This document shows, piece after piece, positions 55,695 through 64,000 of a stretch of DNA of 64,000 bases. Source of the DNA: Chloroflexota bacterium. Its GTDB lineage: Bacteria > Chloroflexota > UBA6077 > FW602-bin22. How positions within the stretch are numbered: position 1 is the stretch's first letter; each line of letters starts with the position of its first letter. Both the position numbers and the translations under genes were made by a program. The stretch covers positions 248,001-312,000 of the forward strand of contig SCUE01000007.1 of assembly GCA_004297775.1 (NCBI GenBank), in the 5' to 3' direction. The notes under the pieces were generated by a model. The model was not told where the DNA came from. It saw only the letters and a list, made by a program, of their open reading frames with translations, and did not search any database.

Positions 55695-57200
55695 GTGATC
55701 ACAACTCTGATCGCGCTCCCGGTCATCGGCGCGCTAGCGATCCTAGTTTTTCGGTCTTCGGCATCCGCCACGCGCTGGTTGAGTCTGGCCTTCGCGCTGG
55801 CGGAGGCCGCATTGGCCGCGCTGCTGGTCCTGGGATTCGATCCGGGATCGAGTGGAGTGCAGTTCGCGGAAGCGGTCGCCTGGGTGCCAGCTCTCGGGAT
55901 TCAGTACGCGGTCGGCGTCGATGGCATATCGCTCTGGATGATCGCGTTGACGGCATTTCTAGCGCCGATCGCGATCGGCGCCAGTTGGCCGCTGATGGAG
56001 GAACACGCGCGCGACTTCGGCGCGCTCCTGCTTCTGCTGACGTCCGGGCTCATCGGGGCGTTCGCCGCCACGGATATGGTGCTGTTCTTCGTCTTCTGGG
56101 AAGTGATGCTCATTCCCATGTATCTCCTGATCGGGATGCGTGGCGGCGATCGGCGCATCGGAGCGGCAATCAAGTTCTTCATATACACGGCGGTTGGCTC
56201 GCTCTTGATGCTGGCGGGGATCATTGCCCTCCACGTTCACGCGAGTTCGAAGGGAATCAACTCGTTCGCGATCGCCGATCTCGTTCGGGCGGCCCAGGGC
56301 GGCGTACCGTTCTGGATCTTCCTCGTATTCGTCTTGGCATTCGCGATCAAGGTACCGCTGTTCCCCCTTCATACCTGGTTACCCGACGCCTACACGCAGG
56401 CCCCGCTGCCCACGCTCGTGCTCGGGACGATGCTCGTGAAGGTTGGGGCATACGGGTTCATCCGGTTTATCTACCCGCTGTTCCCGAATGAGCTAGCCCT
56501 GAACGCGAACTGGCTGACGATCCTGGCTGTCATCGGCATCATCTACGGGGCGCTGTGCGCGATCGCTCAGCGCGACCTCGTTCGCTTGCTCGCCTATTCG
56601 TCGATTTCGCACCTGGGATTCGTCCTGCTCGGCATCCTGGCCCTGAATAGCCAGGGCGTGATGGGCGGATTGATTCAGATGGTGAACCACAGCATCTCAG
56701 CCGGCGCCTTGTTCATCGTCGCGGCGATGATCGCGCGCCGAGTCGGCTCGACCGACATCGTCAATCTTGGCGGATTGGCGGCGCGATACCCGTTGATCGC
56801 GGCGTTCTTCCTGCTGTCGATGTTCTCATCGGCCGGGGTTCCCGGATTGAACGGTTTCGTCGGGGAGTTCTTGACGATGCTCGGCGCGTTCCAGCCGCGG
56901 CAGCGCCTCGTCGTAGTCGCCGCCGGCGGGGTCGTGCTCGGCGCGATCTATCTGGTTTGGATGTTCCAGAGATTAATGCACGGTCGCCAGAAGACACAGA
57001 CCGTGATCGATGGCCGAGACCTGACCATGCGCGAAGCGCTCGTCCTGATTCCCCTTGCGGTTGCGATGGTGTGGATCGGCGTTCGGCCGAACACGCTGCT
57101 TGGCCGCATGGAGTCTTCGGTCGCGGTCACGGTCGAACAGGCGCGGACGGCCGCGGCGCCGATACTGGCGGCGTCGTCCAACCCAACAGGGAGGCCGTAG
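55695..57200 (+). CDS. nuoM: NADH-quinone oxidoreductase subunit M
   Basis: 501 aa antiporter-like proton pump subunit. F-W-E-V-M-L-I-P-M-Y-L with the conserved Glu, F-A-I-K-V-P-L-F-P-L-H-T-W-L-P-D-A-Y with the pump Lys, and M-V-N-H-S-I-S-A-G. GTG 55695 with GGGAGGAG upstream. Adjacent to nuoN with no gap. Confidence 0.96.
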   Translation: MITTLIALPVIGALAILVFRSSASATRWLSLAFALAEAALAALLVLGFDPGSSGVQFAEAVAWVPALGIQYAVGVDGISLWMIALTAFLAPIAIGASWPLMEEHARDFGALLLLLTSGLIGAFAATDMVLFFVFWEVMLIPMYLLIGMRGGDRRIGAAIKFFIYTAVGSLLMLAGIIALHVHASSKGINSFAIADLVRAAQGGVPFWIFLVFVLAFAIKVPLFPLHTWLPDAYTQAPLPTLVLGTMLVKVGAYGFIRFIYPLFPNELALNANWLTILAVIGIIYGALCAIAQRDLVRLLAYSSISHLGFVLLGILALNSQGVMGGLIQMVNHSISAGALFIVAAMIARRVGSTDIVNLGGLAARYPLIAAFFLLSMFSSAGVPGLNGFVGEFLTMLGAFQPRQRLVVVAAGGVVLGAIYLVWMFQRLMHGRQKTQTVIDGRDLTMREALVLIPLAVAMVWIGVRPNTLLGRMESSVAVTVEQARTAAAPILAASSNPTGRP

Positions 57201-58670
57201 ATGGCCGCATCTGGATTCTCGCCACCAGCGATTGACTTCGGAGCGATGTCGCCTTCGATCGTTGTGATCGTGGCGGCGCTCGTGGTGTTGCTGGCTGGAT
57301 TGTTCCTCCCGGAGCGGGCGAAAGGCACACTGGCGACCCTGTCAATCGTCGGATTGATCGGCGGCCTCGTGGCGACTCTGGTAGCCGGTCAAGCGGGCGT
57401 AACCGGCGCAAACGGGATGCTCGTCCTTGACGGATTCGCCGTGTTCATCGGCGTCATCATTCTTGGCGCGGGCATCGTGACGGTACTCCTGTCCGATGGC
57501 TACGTTGGGCGACAGGCAATCAGCACCGGCGAGTACTACGCGCTGCTCCTGTTCGCCTGCGCGGGTATGCTGCTGGTCGTCAGCGCGGCGGATCTCATCA
57601 TGATCCTGCTCGGCATCGAGATTCTTTCGATTGCGCTCTACGTCCTGGCCGGGTTTTCGCGGGGACGTGATACGAGCGAGGAGTCGGCACTCAAGTATTT
57701 CTTGCTTGGCGCGTTCTCTCTCTCATTCATGATTTATGGATCGGCCCTCCTGTTCGGCGTCGCGAAGTCGACTCGTCTGGCGACGATCGCAACCGTGCTG
57801 GCTCAGGGCGCCCGGCCAAGCCTGATCGACAGCTCGCTCGTCCTAGCGGGCGTGGCTCTGATTCTGGTCGGCTTCGCCTTCAAACTCTCGTTCGCGCCGT
57901 TCCATATGTGGACGCCCGACGCGTATGAGGGCGCGCCGACGCCGATTACGGCATTCATGTCGGTCGCGACCAAGGCCGCCGTGTTCGCGGCGCTTCTACG
58001 CTTCCTGACCTTCGCGATTCCGACGCTTCAGCCCGAGTGGACGATGGTTCTGGCGGCGCTGGCCGTCCTGACGATGGTGATCGGCAACATTGCGGCGGTC
58101 GTGCAATCGCGGGTCAAGCGGTTGCTCGCCTATTCGTCGATTGCGCAGGCCGGCTACATCCTGATCGGCGTGCTGGCAGGAAACGCGATCGGCGGTGCCA
58201 GCGTCCTCTTCTACCTGCTGGGCTACGCCATCACCAACATCGGCGCGTTCGCGGTTCTGATGGCGATCGGCGACGCTGGGGATTCCGACCCCGAGGTCGC
58301 GGACTTCGATGGCCTCGGGCGGCGCTCACCGTTGCTCGCGTTCGCGATGACCGTGTTCATGCTGGGTCTGGCCGGGATTCCACTGACGGCCGGCTTCATG
58401 TCGAAGCTGTACGTCTTCACCGCCGGCGTGCAAGCCGGTTTGATCGACCTCGTCATCGTCGGCGTGATCACCAGCGCGATCGCGACGTTCTACTACCTGC
58501 GGATCGTCGTCGCGATGTATTTCCGCGGACCGGCCCCGGCGCCGATCGCGCTGCGGACGACGGGCGCGCTGACCGGGCTGATCGTCGTCCTCGCCATCGG
58601 CACAATCGCCCTCGGTGTCCTCCCGGCCGGCCCGCTCGGGTTCGCCGCGTCGGCCGTGGCGCAGCGGTAG
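57201..58670 (+). CDS. nuoN: NADH-quinone oxidoreductase subunit N
   Basis: 489 aa, third antiporter-like subunit. G-I-E-I-L-S-I-A-L-Y-V-L (Glu), F-A-F-K-L-S-F-A-P-F-H-M-W-T-P-D-A-Y (Lys) and S-S-I-A-Q-A-G-Y. GGGAGG ends 6 nt before the ATG. Last gene of the operon; a strong hairpin follows. Confidence 0.96.
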   Translation: MAASGFSPPAIDFGAMSPSIVVIVAALVVLLAGLFLPERAKGTLATLSIVGLIGGLVATLVAGQAGVTGANGMLVLDGFAVFIGVIILGAGIVTVLLSDGYVGRQAISTGEYYALLLFACAGMLLVVSAADLIMILLGIEILSIALYVLAGFSRGRDTSEESALKYFLLGAFSLSFMIYGSALLFGVAKSTRLATIATVLAQGARPSLIDSSLVLAGVALILVGFAFKLSFAPFHMWTPDAYEGAPTPITAFMSVATKAAVFAALLRFLTFAIPTLQPEWTMVLAALAVLTMVIGNIAAVVQSRVKRLLAYSSIAQAGYILIGVLAGNAIGGASVLFYLLGYAITNIGAFAVLMAIGDAGDSDPEVADFDGLGRRSPLLAFAMTVFMLGLAGIPLTAGFMSKLYVFTAGVQAGLIDLVIVGVITSAIATFYYLRIVVAMYFRGPAPAPIALRTTGALTGLIVVLAIGTIALGVLPAGPLGFAASAVAQR

Positions 58671-58686
58671 GTAGCCACCGCGCTTG

Positions 58687-58714
58687 TCGAGCGCGCGACG
58701 AATCGCGTGCTCGA
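58687..58714. terminator. Bidirectional hairpin terminator after the nuo operon
   Basis: TCGAGCGCGCGA - CGAA - TCGCGTGCTCGA: 12 pairs with one G:T and a four-base loop, in the 51-bp gap between the nuoN stop and the stop of the convergent lipoprotein gene. Confidence 0.7.
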
Positions 58715-58721
58715 TCCCGGT

Positions 58722-59591
58722 CTACCCGGACCCGTTGTGAGTCTCCACCTCGTAGAAGCCAATATTCTCCGGCGCTTCGAGGATCGTGATCGCGACTCCC
58801 TCGGCGGCGATCGGTCCCGATGGCACGCGTCCGCCGGCCCAGCCGCCATCGGCCGTGCTTGCCGCGATCTCGAAATGCACGATCGTCATAGTCGGATCGC
58901 GTGACAATTCCTCGAGCAGCGAGACTGTCTGCGCCGAGCCGGCTGGCGCCAGCCCAGGGGGAATGATCGGCGCCCGGCGCAGGAGGGCCACGCGCAGCCG
59001 AATCGGTCCGCACGTCGCGCAGACGATCGACGCGCGCACCGCCGCGATCGTCTGCGTCTGGCGGAACGCCGCCGCAATCGTGACCTGTGCGCGGGGAGGC
59101 GTCAGCGAACGCCACAGCGTCGATGCCACGCTGTCGAATGCCCGCGATGGCGGGCCAATCGGATCTGCCTCGTCCGCGATCGCGAACGCAATATCTGGCG
59201 CCAACCAGGAGCGAGCAACAGTTCCTCCGCGCGGAACCTCCGAAATAGTCGTTGCACCAGTTTGGTCTTCGACGATCATCACGTCACGATCGCGCAATTG
59301 CGATGCCGATCCGAAGTATCGCGCGATGATGGCGCCGTTGACGTCGAGTGCCCAAGCCTCGATTGGACTGTTCCCGTCAGACGACAGGTCGAGTCGAACC
59401 TCCTCACCAGCCGTCAGCGCGACAGTCCGAACGCGGGGTTCAGCGCCATCGACGATCGTGACTGCCGCGGAGCGAAACGATTCGTTCCGAATCGCGATCA
59501 CGTTTTCAGCCGTCTGAGAGCGACAAGCCGCCGCAACCAGGAGGAGCAGCGCAACAACCGGGATTCGGCCCGGGCAATAGACCTTAACCAC
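58722..59591 (-). CDS. Hypothetical lipoprotein
   Basis: 289 aa from GTG 59591. N-terminal signal (R-I-P-V-V-A-L-L-L-L-V-A-A-A-C) with lipobox Cys about residue 23, so anchored outside. The body is beta-rich with no recognised domain; a C-A-T-C motif sits in the middle. Overlaps the upstream DUF2142 gene by 8 nt, so it is probably a partner in the same surface-polysaccharide operon. Confidence 0.65.
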   Translation of the reverse strand: MVKVYCPGRIPVVALLLLVAAACRSQTAENVIAIRNESFRSAAVTIVDGAEPRVRTVALTAGEEVRLDLSSDGNSPIEAWALDVNGAIIARYFGSASQLRDRDVMIVEDQTGATTISEVPRGGTVARSWLAPDIAFAIADEADPIGPPSRAFDSVASTLWRSLTPPRAQVTIAAAFRQTQTIAAVRASIVCATCGPIRLRVALLRRAPIIPPGLAPAGSAQTVSLLEELSRDPTMTIVHFEIAASTADGGWAGGRVPSGPIAAEGVAITILEAPENIGFYEVETHNGSG

Positions 59592-61407
59592 GATAGTGCG
59601 GCACGATCGTTCCGAAGATCGCGCTCGCCTGCAATGCTATCCCGATGGCGACGACGACGATTGGTCCGGCAGTCGCGCGGCGACGCGGAATCCAGGCCGA
59701 CAGACCCAGAGAAATCAGCATGGCAATCGGCAAGAGCGCGGGATAGAGATATCGGCCCTGCGGCCACTCATCTCCCCATAGGCCGATGATGAAAGGGCCA
59801 ATCGCGACGACCGCGGTCATCCCCGCGATGGTCCCGGCAACCAGTATCCAACGTCGCGACGCCGGATCGGTGACGAGGCGCCAGAGAACTCCAGCCGCCG
59901 CGATGGCGCCCAGGATGACACAGCCTTGGTAGACCTCGTCCGACAACAACAACACCAGCCAGCCGAAGCGGCCGATGAAACTCTGGAACGCGAACCAGAC
60001 CAGGAATTGCGTTCGCGGACTATCGATGCTAGGCCAGCCGGAGAGGGACAACGCAGCGTCGAGCGCATCGACCGGCACCCCCAACGCCACGACGAGGCGC
60101 GTCAATTCGGGATGAAGCCCGTATCGGGGCACTTCGGCCGAAGCGTTGGCGAGCAGGTTCGCAAACGCCCGACCGTCCCACGTTCCCGCGTGGACCGACG
60201 GCTCACTCGCGAGCGGGAGACCACGGCGGTCGTCGGCCGCGACGACGATGCCGTCCGCCAGCAGTGTACCGCGCTCTGCCACGATGGCCACCCGGACAGC
60301 ATCCGGTCCACGCGGCACGAAATGGATGCGTATCGGGCGCCAGCGATCATCCAAGATCGCGGTCGATCGCGTGGCAATTCCGCCCTGTGTAAGCTCGATA
60401 CCGCCAACAGTCGACTCACCGGGCACTGATGCCCGCATCCACGCGAACGCCGTCAATCCGCGATCGCCCCCACGGACGACATCATCGCCCGCCAGGACCT
60501 GCGTCAATCGGCCGATCGATGTCGTGGCCCGGACGAGGAAAGCCCTTTCGCCAAGCAGTCCGTCGTCCGCGCGGGTCGCCGTCCCGGTCGGAGCCACCCG
60601 CCAACTGATCGGACGGCTGTCGTCCTCGGTGACCGCGACCGTGTGCACGAGAACGGCGGCGACAAACAAACACAGTACGGCGAAGGCAAGCCGGCGGCGC
60701 GAACCGTGCATGCCTACATCGGCCAGGAACGCCATGAGAACACCCGGCACGAGCGTCAGTGCGGTCCGCTTCGCGGCCACGCCGACGACCAACGCTCCGA
60801 CGACAAGTAAGAGCCACGGTCGCCACGCGCGTGTACCGATCGCGATACAGATTCCGGCGAACGCGATCGCCGCGGCGGCGTTGGCGAGATTGTCATTGTT
60901 GATCGTGCCTGTGATGAACGTGAAACCCGGCACCGTCGCGACGACATACGGCAGCACAACACCGGCAATGTGGTCGACGCGCGCGAGGAATCGTCCCGCG
61001 ACGATTGCCGCCAGGACGACGATCAGTCCCAGCGCGACCGACCAGAGTCGCATGATCCGAACCTGCGTGTCGATCGAATCCGCGACAAGTTGAGACAGAC
61101 GGGCCGGCACGAAGTAGAAGGTCGCCGGTTGCCGACCGAGTTCCATATTGAACGCCGGAATCGGATCACCGGTCGGTCCCGGCACGCGGAGCCCGTGACC
61201 GCGGTCGAGCATCAAGCGAGCGACGCTCTCCACCAGCGCTGGATCGCGATCGCCTGGCTGTGGAGCGCGGCCGAGCCTGGCGAGGAGTATCGCGTACTCG
61301 TAATGCGAGTTTTCGTCGGGCGCCTCGAACGACGGGACAAGCAGGAGAAACGCGACTGAGACAGCGAGGTACAGAGCGATCGGACCGAGTGCGAGTCGCC
61401 TAGACAA
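59584..61407 (-). CDS. DUF2142 multi-pass membrane protein (GT-C glycosyltransferase-like)
   Basis: 607 aa, about 10-12 transmembrane helices. P-S-F-E-A-P-D-E-N-S-H-Y-E-Y after the first helix is the acidic loop expected of GT-C transferases and of DUF2142 proteins; the end has E-W-P-Q-G-R-Y-L-Y-P-A-L. Probably transfers a sugar from a lipid carrier on the outer face of the membrane. Overlaps the dehydratase gene by 8 nt. Confidence 0.8.
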   Translation of the reverse strand: MSRRLALGPIALYLAVSVAFLLLVPSFEAPDENSHYEYAILLARLGRAPQPGDRDPALVESVARLMLDRGHGLRVPGPTGDPIPAFNMELGRQPATFYFVPARLSQLVADSIDTQVRIMRLWSVALGLIVVLAAIVAGRFLARVDHIAGVVLPYVVATVPGFTFITGTINNDNLANAAAAIAFAGICIAIGTRAWRPWLLLVVGALVVGVAAKRTALTLVPGVLMAFLADVGMHGSRRRLAFAVLCLFVAAVLVHTVAVTEDDSRPISWRVAPTGTATRADDGLLGERAFLVRATTSIGRLTQVLAGDDVVRGGDRGLTAFAWMRASVPGESTVGGIELTQGGIATRSTAILDDRWRPIRIHFVPRGPDAVRVAIVAERGTLLADGIVVAADDRRGLPLASEPSVHAGTWDGRAFANLLANASAEVPRYGLHPELTRLVVALGVPVDALDAALSLSGWPSIDSPRTQFLVWFAFQSFIGRFGWLVLLLSDEVYQGCVILGAIAAAGVLWRLVTDPASRRWILVAGTIAGMTAVVAIGPFIIGLWGDEWPQGRYLYPALLPIAMLISLGLSAWIPRRRATAGPIVVVAIGIALQASAIFGTIVPHYRG

Positions 61408-63319
61408 CGCGGTCGGTTGGCACGTCCGAATGCGACGCGGATTCGATTGAAATGAGCGTCGCGCCGGGAACGACGGATTGAAGAATTAGCCTCAGGTCGC
61501 GCTCGTCCGTCTGGGCGGAAAGCGCGGCGGAAAGCGCGGCCAGGCCTCGATGTATTCCAAGTTCATCGACCGGCCCCCGACGGACGCGAATGAGCTTGGG
61601 GACTTCCGACGCCGAAGTCGTCTCATCCGCTGAGACGAGTTCCTCGTGCAGCTTCTCCCCGGGTCGCAAGCCCGTGACCTCAATGTCAATATCGCGGCCA
61701 AGCTTGAGACCGCTCAACTCGACCAGATCGCGTACAAGATCGCCTAGAACAACCGGTTCGCCCATGTCGAGTACGAACAAGTCACTGGATTCGGCGATCG
61801 CCGTGGCCTGGAGGACCAACTGGACTGCCTCGGGAATGGTCATAAAGAATCGCGTCGCGGACGGATCGGTGACAGTGAGTGGTTCACCACGGGCCATCTG
61901 GTCCTGAAGGATCGGCACGACGCTGCCCCGGCTTCCGAGGACATTGCCAAATCGCACCGTCGCGAATACGACCTCCGGGTGGCGAACCGCTTCAACCTGG
62001 ATTGCCATCTCGGCCAGACGCTTTGTTGCGCCATACACGTTCGGCGGACGCACGGCCTTGTCGGTTGAGATCAGGACCACGCGTCGGCCACCGTTCCGCG
62101 CGGCGGCCTGTGCGATCTGAAGCGTGCCGAATACGTTGACCGCGACCGCTTCATGTGGGTTCGCTTCCATCAGGACGACGTGTTTGTGAGCCGCGGTATG
62201 GAACACGATCTCAGGCCGAAATCGTGCGAAGGCGCGATCGACTGCCGGTTCGTCCTTCACGTCCAACACCACGAGAGCCGTCGCGACCGCCGGCCAATGA
62301 CGGCGAAGCTCGGTCTGGATCGACAGCAGGCTGAACTCGCCGTGACCGATGAGGACGAGTAGGCCAGGGGTGAACGTTGCGATCTGGCGACACAGTTCGC
62401 CGCCGATCGAACCGCCAGCGCCAGTAACGGCGATAGTCTTTCCGTGAATCAGGCTGCGCGGGCGGTCGAACGGCAATTCGATCTGGTCGCGCCGCAAGAG
62501 ATCGCTGATTGTTACGTCACGGAACTGCTTGAGCGACGCATTCGCGGCAATGAGTTCGTACACACCAGGCACGGTCTTCGAGGAGATGCCCGCGGCACGG
62601 CAGATGTCCCGTATCCGACGGATCGCGATGCCGCCCGCGGCCGGCATCGCGATGATGACTTCACCGACCACGTGGTCTCGCACGAGTTCGGCCAACGCAT
62701 CCGTGCCGCCGAGCACGGGCACGCCGCGAATGAGCAGGCCGTGTTTGCGAACGTCATCATCGATGAACCCAATCAGCCTGAGCCGGAGAGCGGGATTCGT
62801 CTGAAGTTCGCGGGCGACCAATGCGCCGGCATCGCCGGCTCCGACGACGAGCGCACGGACGCTCTCATCGCCACCGCGCCCGTCGCTCTCTTTTCTTCGG
62901 ATCGTCTCGGCTTCGCCAAGCACCCGTAGCGAGAATCGCCCACCGCCGATTAGCCCGATCGTGACGAACCAATCGATCGCGATGATCGCGCGGGGAAATC
63001 CTCGCGCGACATCACCAATCACCGATGCCAGCGATGGAACGATTGCGAGCGCGGTTGCGACTGATCCGAGCGTGACCGCGGCGACCAGACCGACCATCTC
63101 CGGCGTGGACGCGTAGCGCCAGACTCGGCGATACAGGCCGAATCTTTCGAGAGCGAAGATTGTGACCATCAGCATCGGCACCACGAACAGTCCGTACTGC
63201 CTCAACTGGTCCCAGAAATAGTCCGTGTCGAATCTCATGAGGAATGCGAGCAGATAGGCGATCAGAATCGACGCGACGTCGAACACAACGAGGTGGCGCG
63301 ATCGCAGGCGACTCATCAC
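61400..63319 (-). CDS. CapD/FlaA1-like membrane nucleotide-sugar 4,6-dehydratase/epimerase
   Basis: 639 aa. Four N-terminal transmembrane helices, a CoA-binding-like Rossmann domain (V-V-G-A-G-D-A-G near 158), then an SDR domain with V-T-G-A-G-G-S-I-G-G-E-L (near 300), I-S-T-D-K-A-V-R-P-P-N and Y-G-A-T-K-R. It likely makes a UDP-4-keto-6-deoxy sugar for surface polysaccharide or glycoprotein. ATG 63319 or the next ATG. Confidence 0.92.
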   Translation of the reverse strand: MMSRLRSRHLVVFDVASILIAYLLAFLMRFDTDYFWDQLRQYGLFVVPMLMVTIFALERFGLYRRVWRYASTPEMVGLVAAVTLGSVATALAIVPSLASVIGDVARGFPRAIIAIDWFVTIGLIGGGRFSLRVLGEAETIRRKESDGRGGDESVRALVVGAGDAGALVARELQTNPALRLRLIGFIDDDVRKHGLLIRGVPVLGGTDALAELVRDHVVGEVIIAMPAAGGIAIRRIRDICRAAGISSKTVPGVYELIAANASLKQFRDVTISDLLRRDQIELPFDRPRSLIHGKTIAVTGAGGSIGGELCRQIATFTPGLLVLIGHGEFSLLSIQTELRRHWPAVATALVVLDVKDEPAVDRAFARFRPEIVFHTAAHKHVVLMEANPHEAVAVNVFGTLQIAQAAARNGGRRVVLISTDKAVRPPNVYGATKRLAEMAIQVEAVRHPEVVFATVRFGNVLGSRGSVVPILQDQMARGEPLTVTDPSATRFFMTIPEAVQLVLQATAIAESSDLFVLDMGEPVVLGDLVRDLVELSGLKLGRDIDIEVTGLRPGEKLHEELVSADETTSASEVPKLIRVRRGPVDELGIHRGLAALSAALSAQTDERDLRLILQSVVPGATLISIESASHSDVPTDRVV

Positions 63320-63435
63320 TGGCTCGAAGCGCCGCTCGGCCGTGCCGGCTGTTCGGACGCAGTCACGACAAACCTAGAGACAGCCGCCGCGCTGGCGATA
63401 TGCGTTAAATCGCGACGTACGCGAATCTCGTTCCC

Positions 63436-64000
63436 TCACAGGTTTCCGCTCAGGCGCGGGCTCACGGGTATGAACGTTCGCAGCGTCGTTTGTCCAGTCA
63501 CGACGTACATCGGCGTCGGGCCGACGGTGATCGTCACGGCGTCCCCCGAGACCTGGTAGTTCGCGGCGCCGCTGCCCTCGAAGTCGAACGCCCGAATCGA
63601 GCCACCAACCAGATCGAAGGTCGTCGTCGCCGAGGCGCCGCCGCCGCCGACCGCCCAGAGGACGGCCATCCGACCGCCACTCGTGGTCGAGAACAGATAC
63701 CCCTCGACTGCGCCATCCGCATTTCCCCGAGTTGACAGTGTCGACAGGTACGTCGTCGAACGCAGCCGCGACGTTGCCTGCTGAAGCGCGGTGTACAGGC
63801 GCTTTGCCTGGCCACTCTGATCGTACATCCCGCGCTGGACATCGCCAGACGCGTCACGCAGACCGTACCAGAGAACGGTCGAAATGTTGGCCGAAAGGGC
63901 GCGCGCCAGCAGTTTCCCGGCGTAACCGGCTTGCCACACTTGATCGGGGATAACCGACGCCGTCGAGCCATCCGCGTTTCGGACCGGCACCGCCACGCTC
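63436..64000 (-). CDS. C-terminal part of a glycosidase-like protein, cut by window end
   Basis: About 188 visible residues; the frame runs past the window edge. The start resembles the last barrel strand of a clan-A glycoside hydrolase (I-S-T-V-L-W-Y-G-L-R-D), followed by a linker helix (A-K-R-L-Y-T-A-L-Q-Q-A) and a beta-sandwich of G-G-R-M-A-V-L-W-A-V type found after GH39/GH5-like domains. The catalytic residues would lie outside. A role in polysaccharide processing fits the neighbours. Confidence 0.6.
   Translation of the reverse strand, partial: SVAVPVRNADGSTASVIPDQVWQAGYAGKLLARALSANISTVLWYGLRDASGDVQRGMYDQSGQAKRLYTALQQATSRLRSTTYLSTLSTRGNADGAVEGYLFSTTSGGRMAVLWAVGGGGASATTTFDLVGGSIRAFDFEGSGAANYQVSGDAVTITVGPTPMYVVTGQTTLRTFIPVSPRLSGNL

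Overview
The window looks like a chromosomal segment of a GC-rich bacterium, most likely a Chloroflexota member (Thermomicrobia/Sphaerobacter-like). This is inferred from the mix of genes: Pro/Ala-linker sugar-binding lipoproteins, a DUF3105 protein, a GlmL/MutL-like protein, a zwf-opcA pair and a two-domain protein disulfide oxidoreductase. GTG/TTG starts and 1-14 nt gene overlaps are frequent. No phage, IS element or CRISPR array was seen.

Layout. 0-4.2 kb: 3' part of zwf, then opcA (oxidative pentose phosphate pathway), a beta-lactamase-like lipoprotein and an amidohydrolase. 4.4-10.2 kb: a minus-strand block (RraA-like, cyclase-fold protein, stand-alone UvrA-like ATPase, VOC protein, AraC regulator). 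Part of it is visibly GC-richer, and it is flanked by two related 37-bp tRNA 3'-end-like direct repeats; it may be an acquired island. 10.2-15.3 kb: BNR-type membrane-anchored protein, an orphan pair of sugar ABC permeases, a selenoprotein candidate, an aminotransferase. 15.3-21.4 kb: minus-strand genes including an ECF sigma factor, its putative membrane anti-sigma factor and a SelA-like PLP enzyme. 21.4-25.9 kb: complete sugar-binding lipoprotein plus two-permease cassette and a TIM-barrel isomerase. 25.9-34.8 kb: metabolism and repair (thioesterase, hisC-like, Fe-ADH-like, moaA, PIG-L deacetylase, UDG, VOC, trxB, ridA, Zn-ADH). 34.9-44.6 kb: two-component system, Hsp20, regulators, GlmL-like protein, AlkA-type glycosylase. 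44.6-58.7 kb: a complete 14-gene complex I operon nuoA-N in canonical order. 58.7-64 kb: minus-strand cell-surface polysaccharide genes, the last cut by the window end.

The most notable finding is at 13349-14020. Two apparently separate genes are one reading frame interrupted only by a TGA at the position of the first active-site cysteine of the C-terminal thioredoxin fold (T-P-T-U-P-H-C-P). A stem-loop whose GUC loop starts 22 nt after the TGA resembles a bacterial SECIS element. This is best read as a selenocysteine-containing protein disulfide oxidoreductase; the thioredoxin reductase gene at 31430 could supply electrons.

Other points: a transcription regulator (39276-40019) whose MerR-type HTH is only seen if translation starts at CTG; an hsp20 promoter with an inverted repeat between -35 and -10; and several genes whose -10 box lies 9-10 nt before the start codon, suggesting leaderless mRNAs. 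All functional calls are from reading translated sequence and family knowledge; no database search was run.
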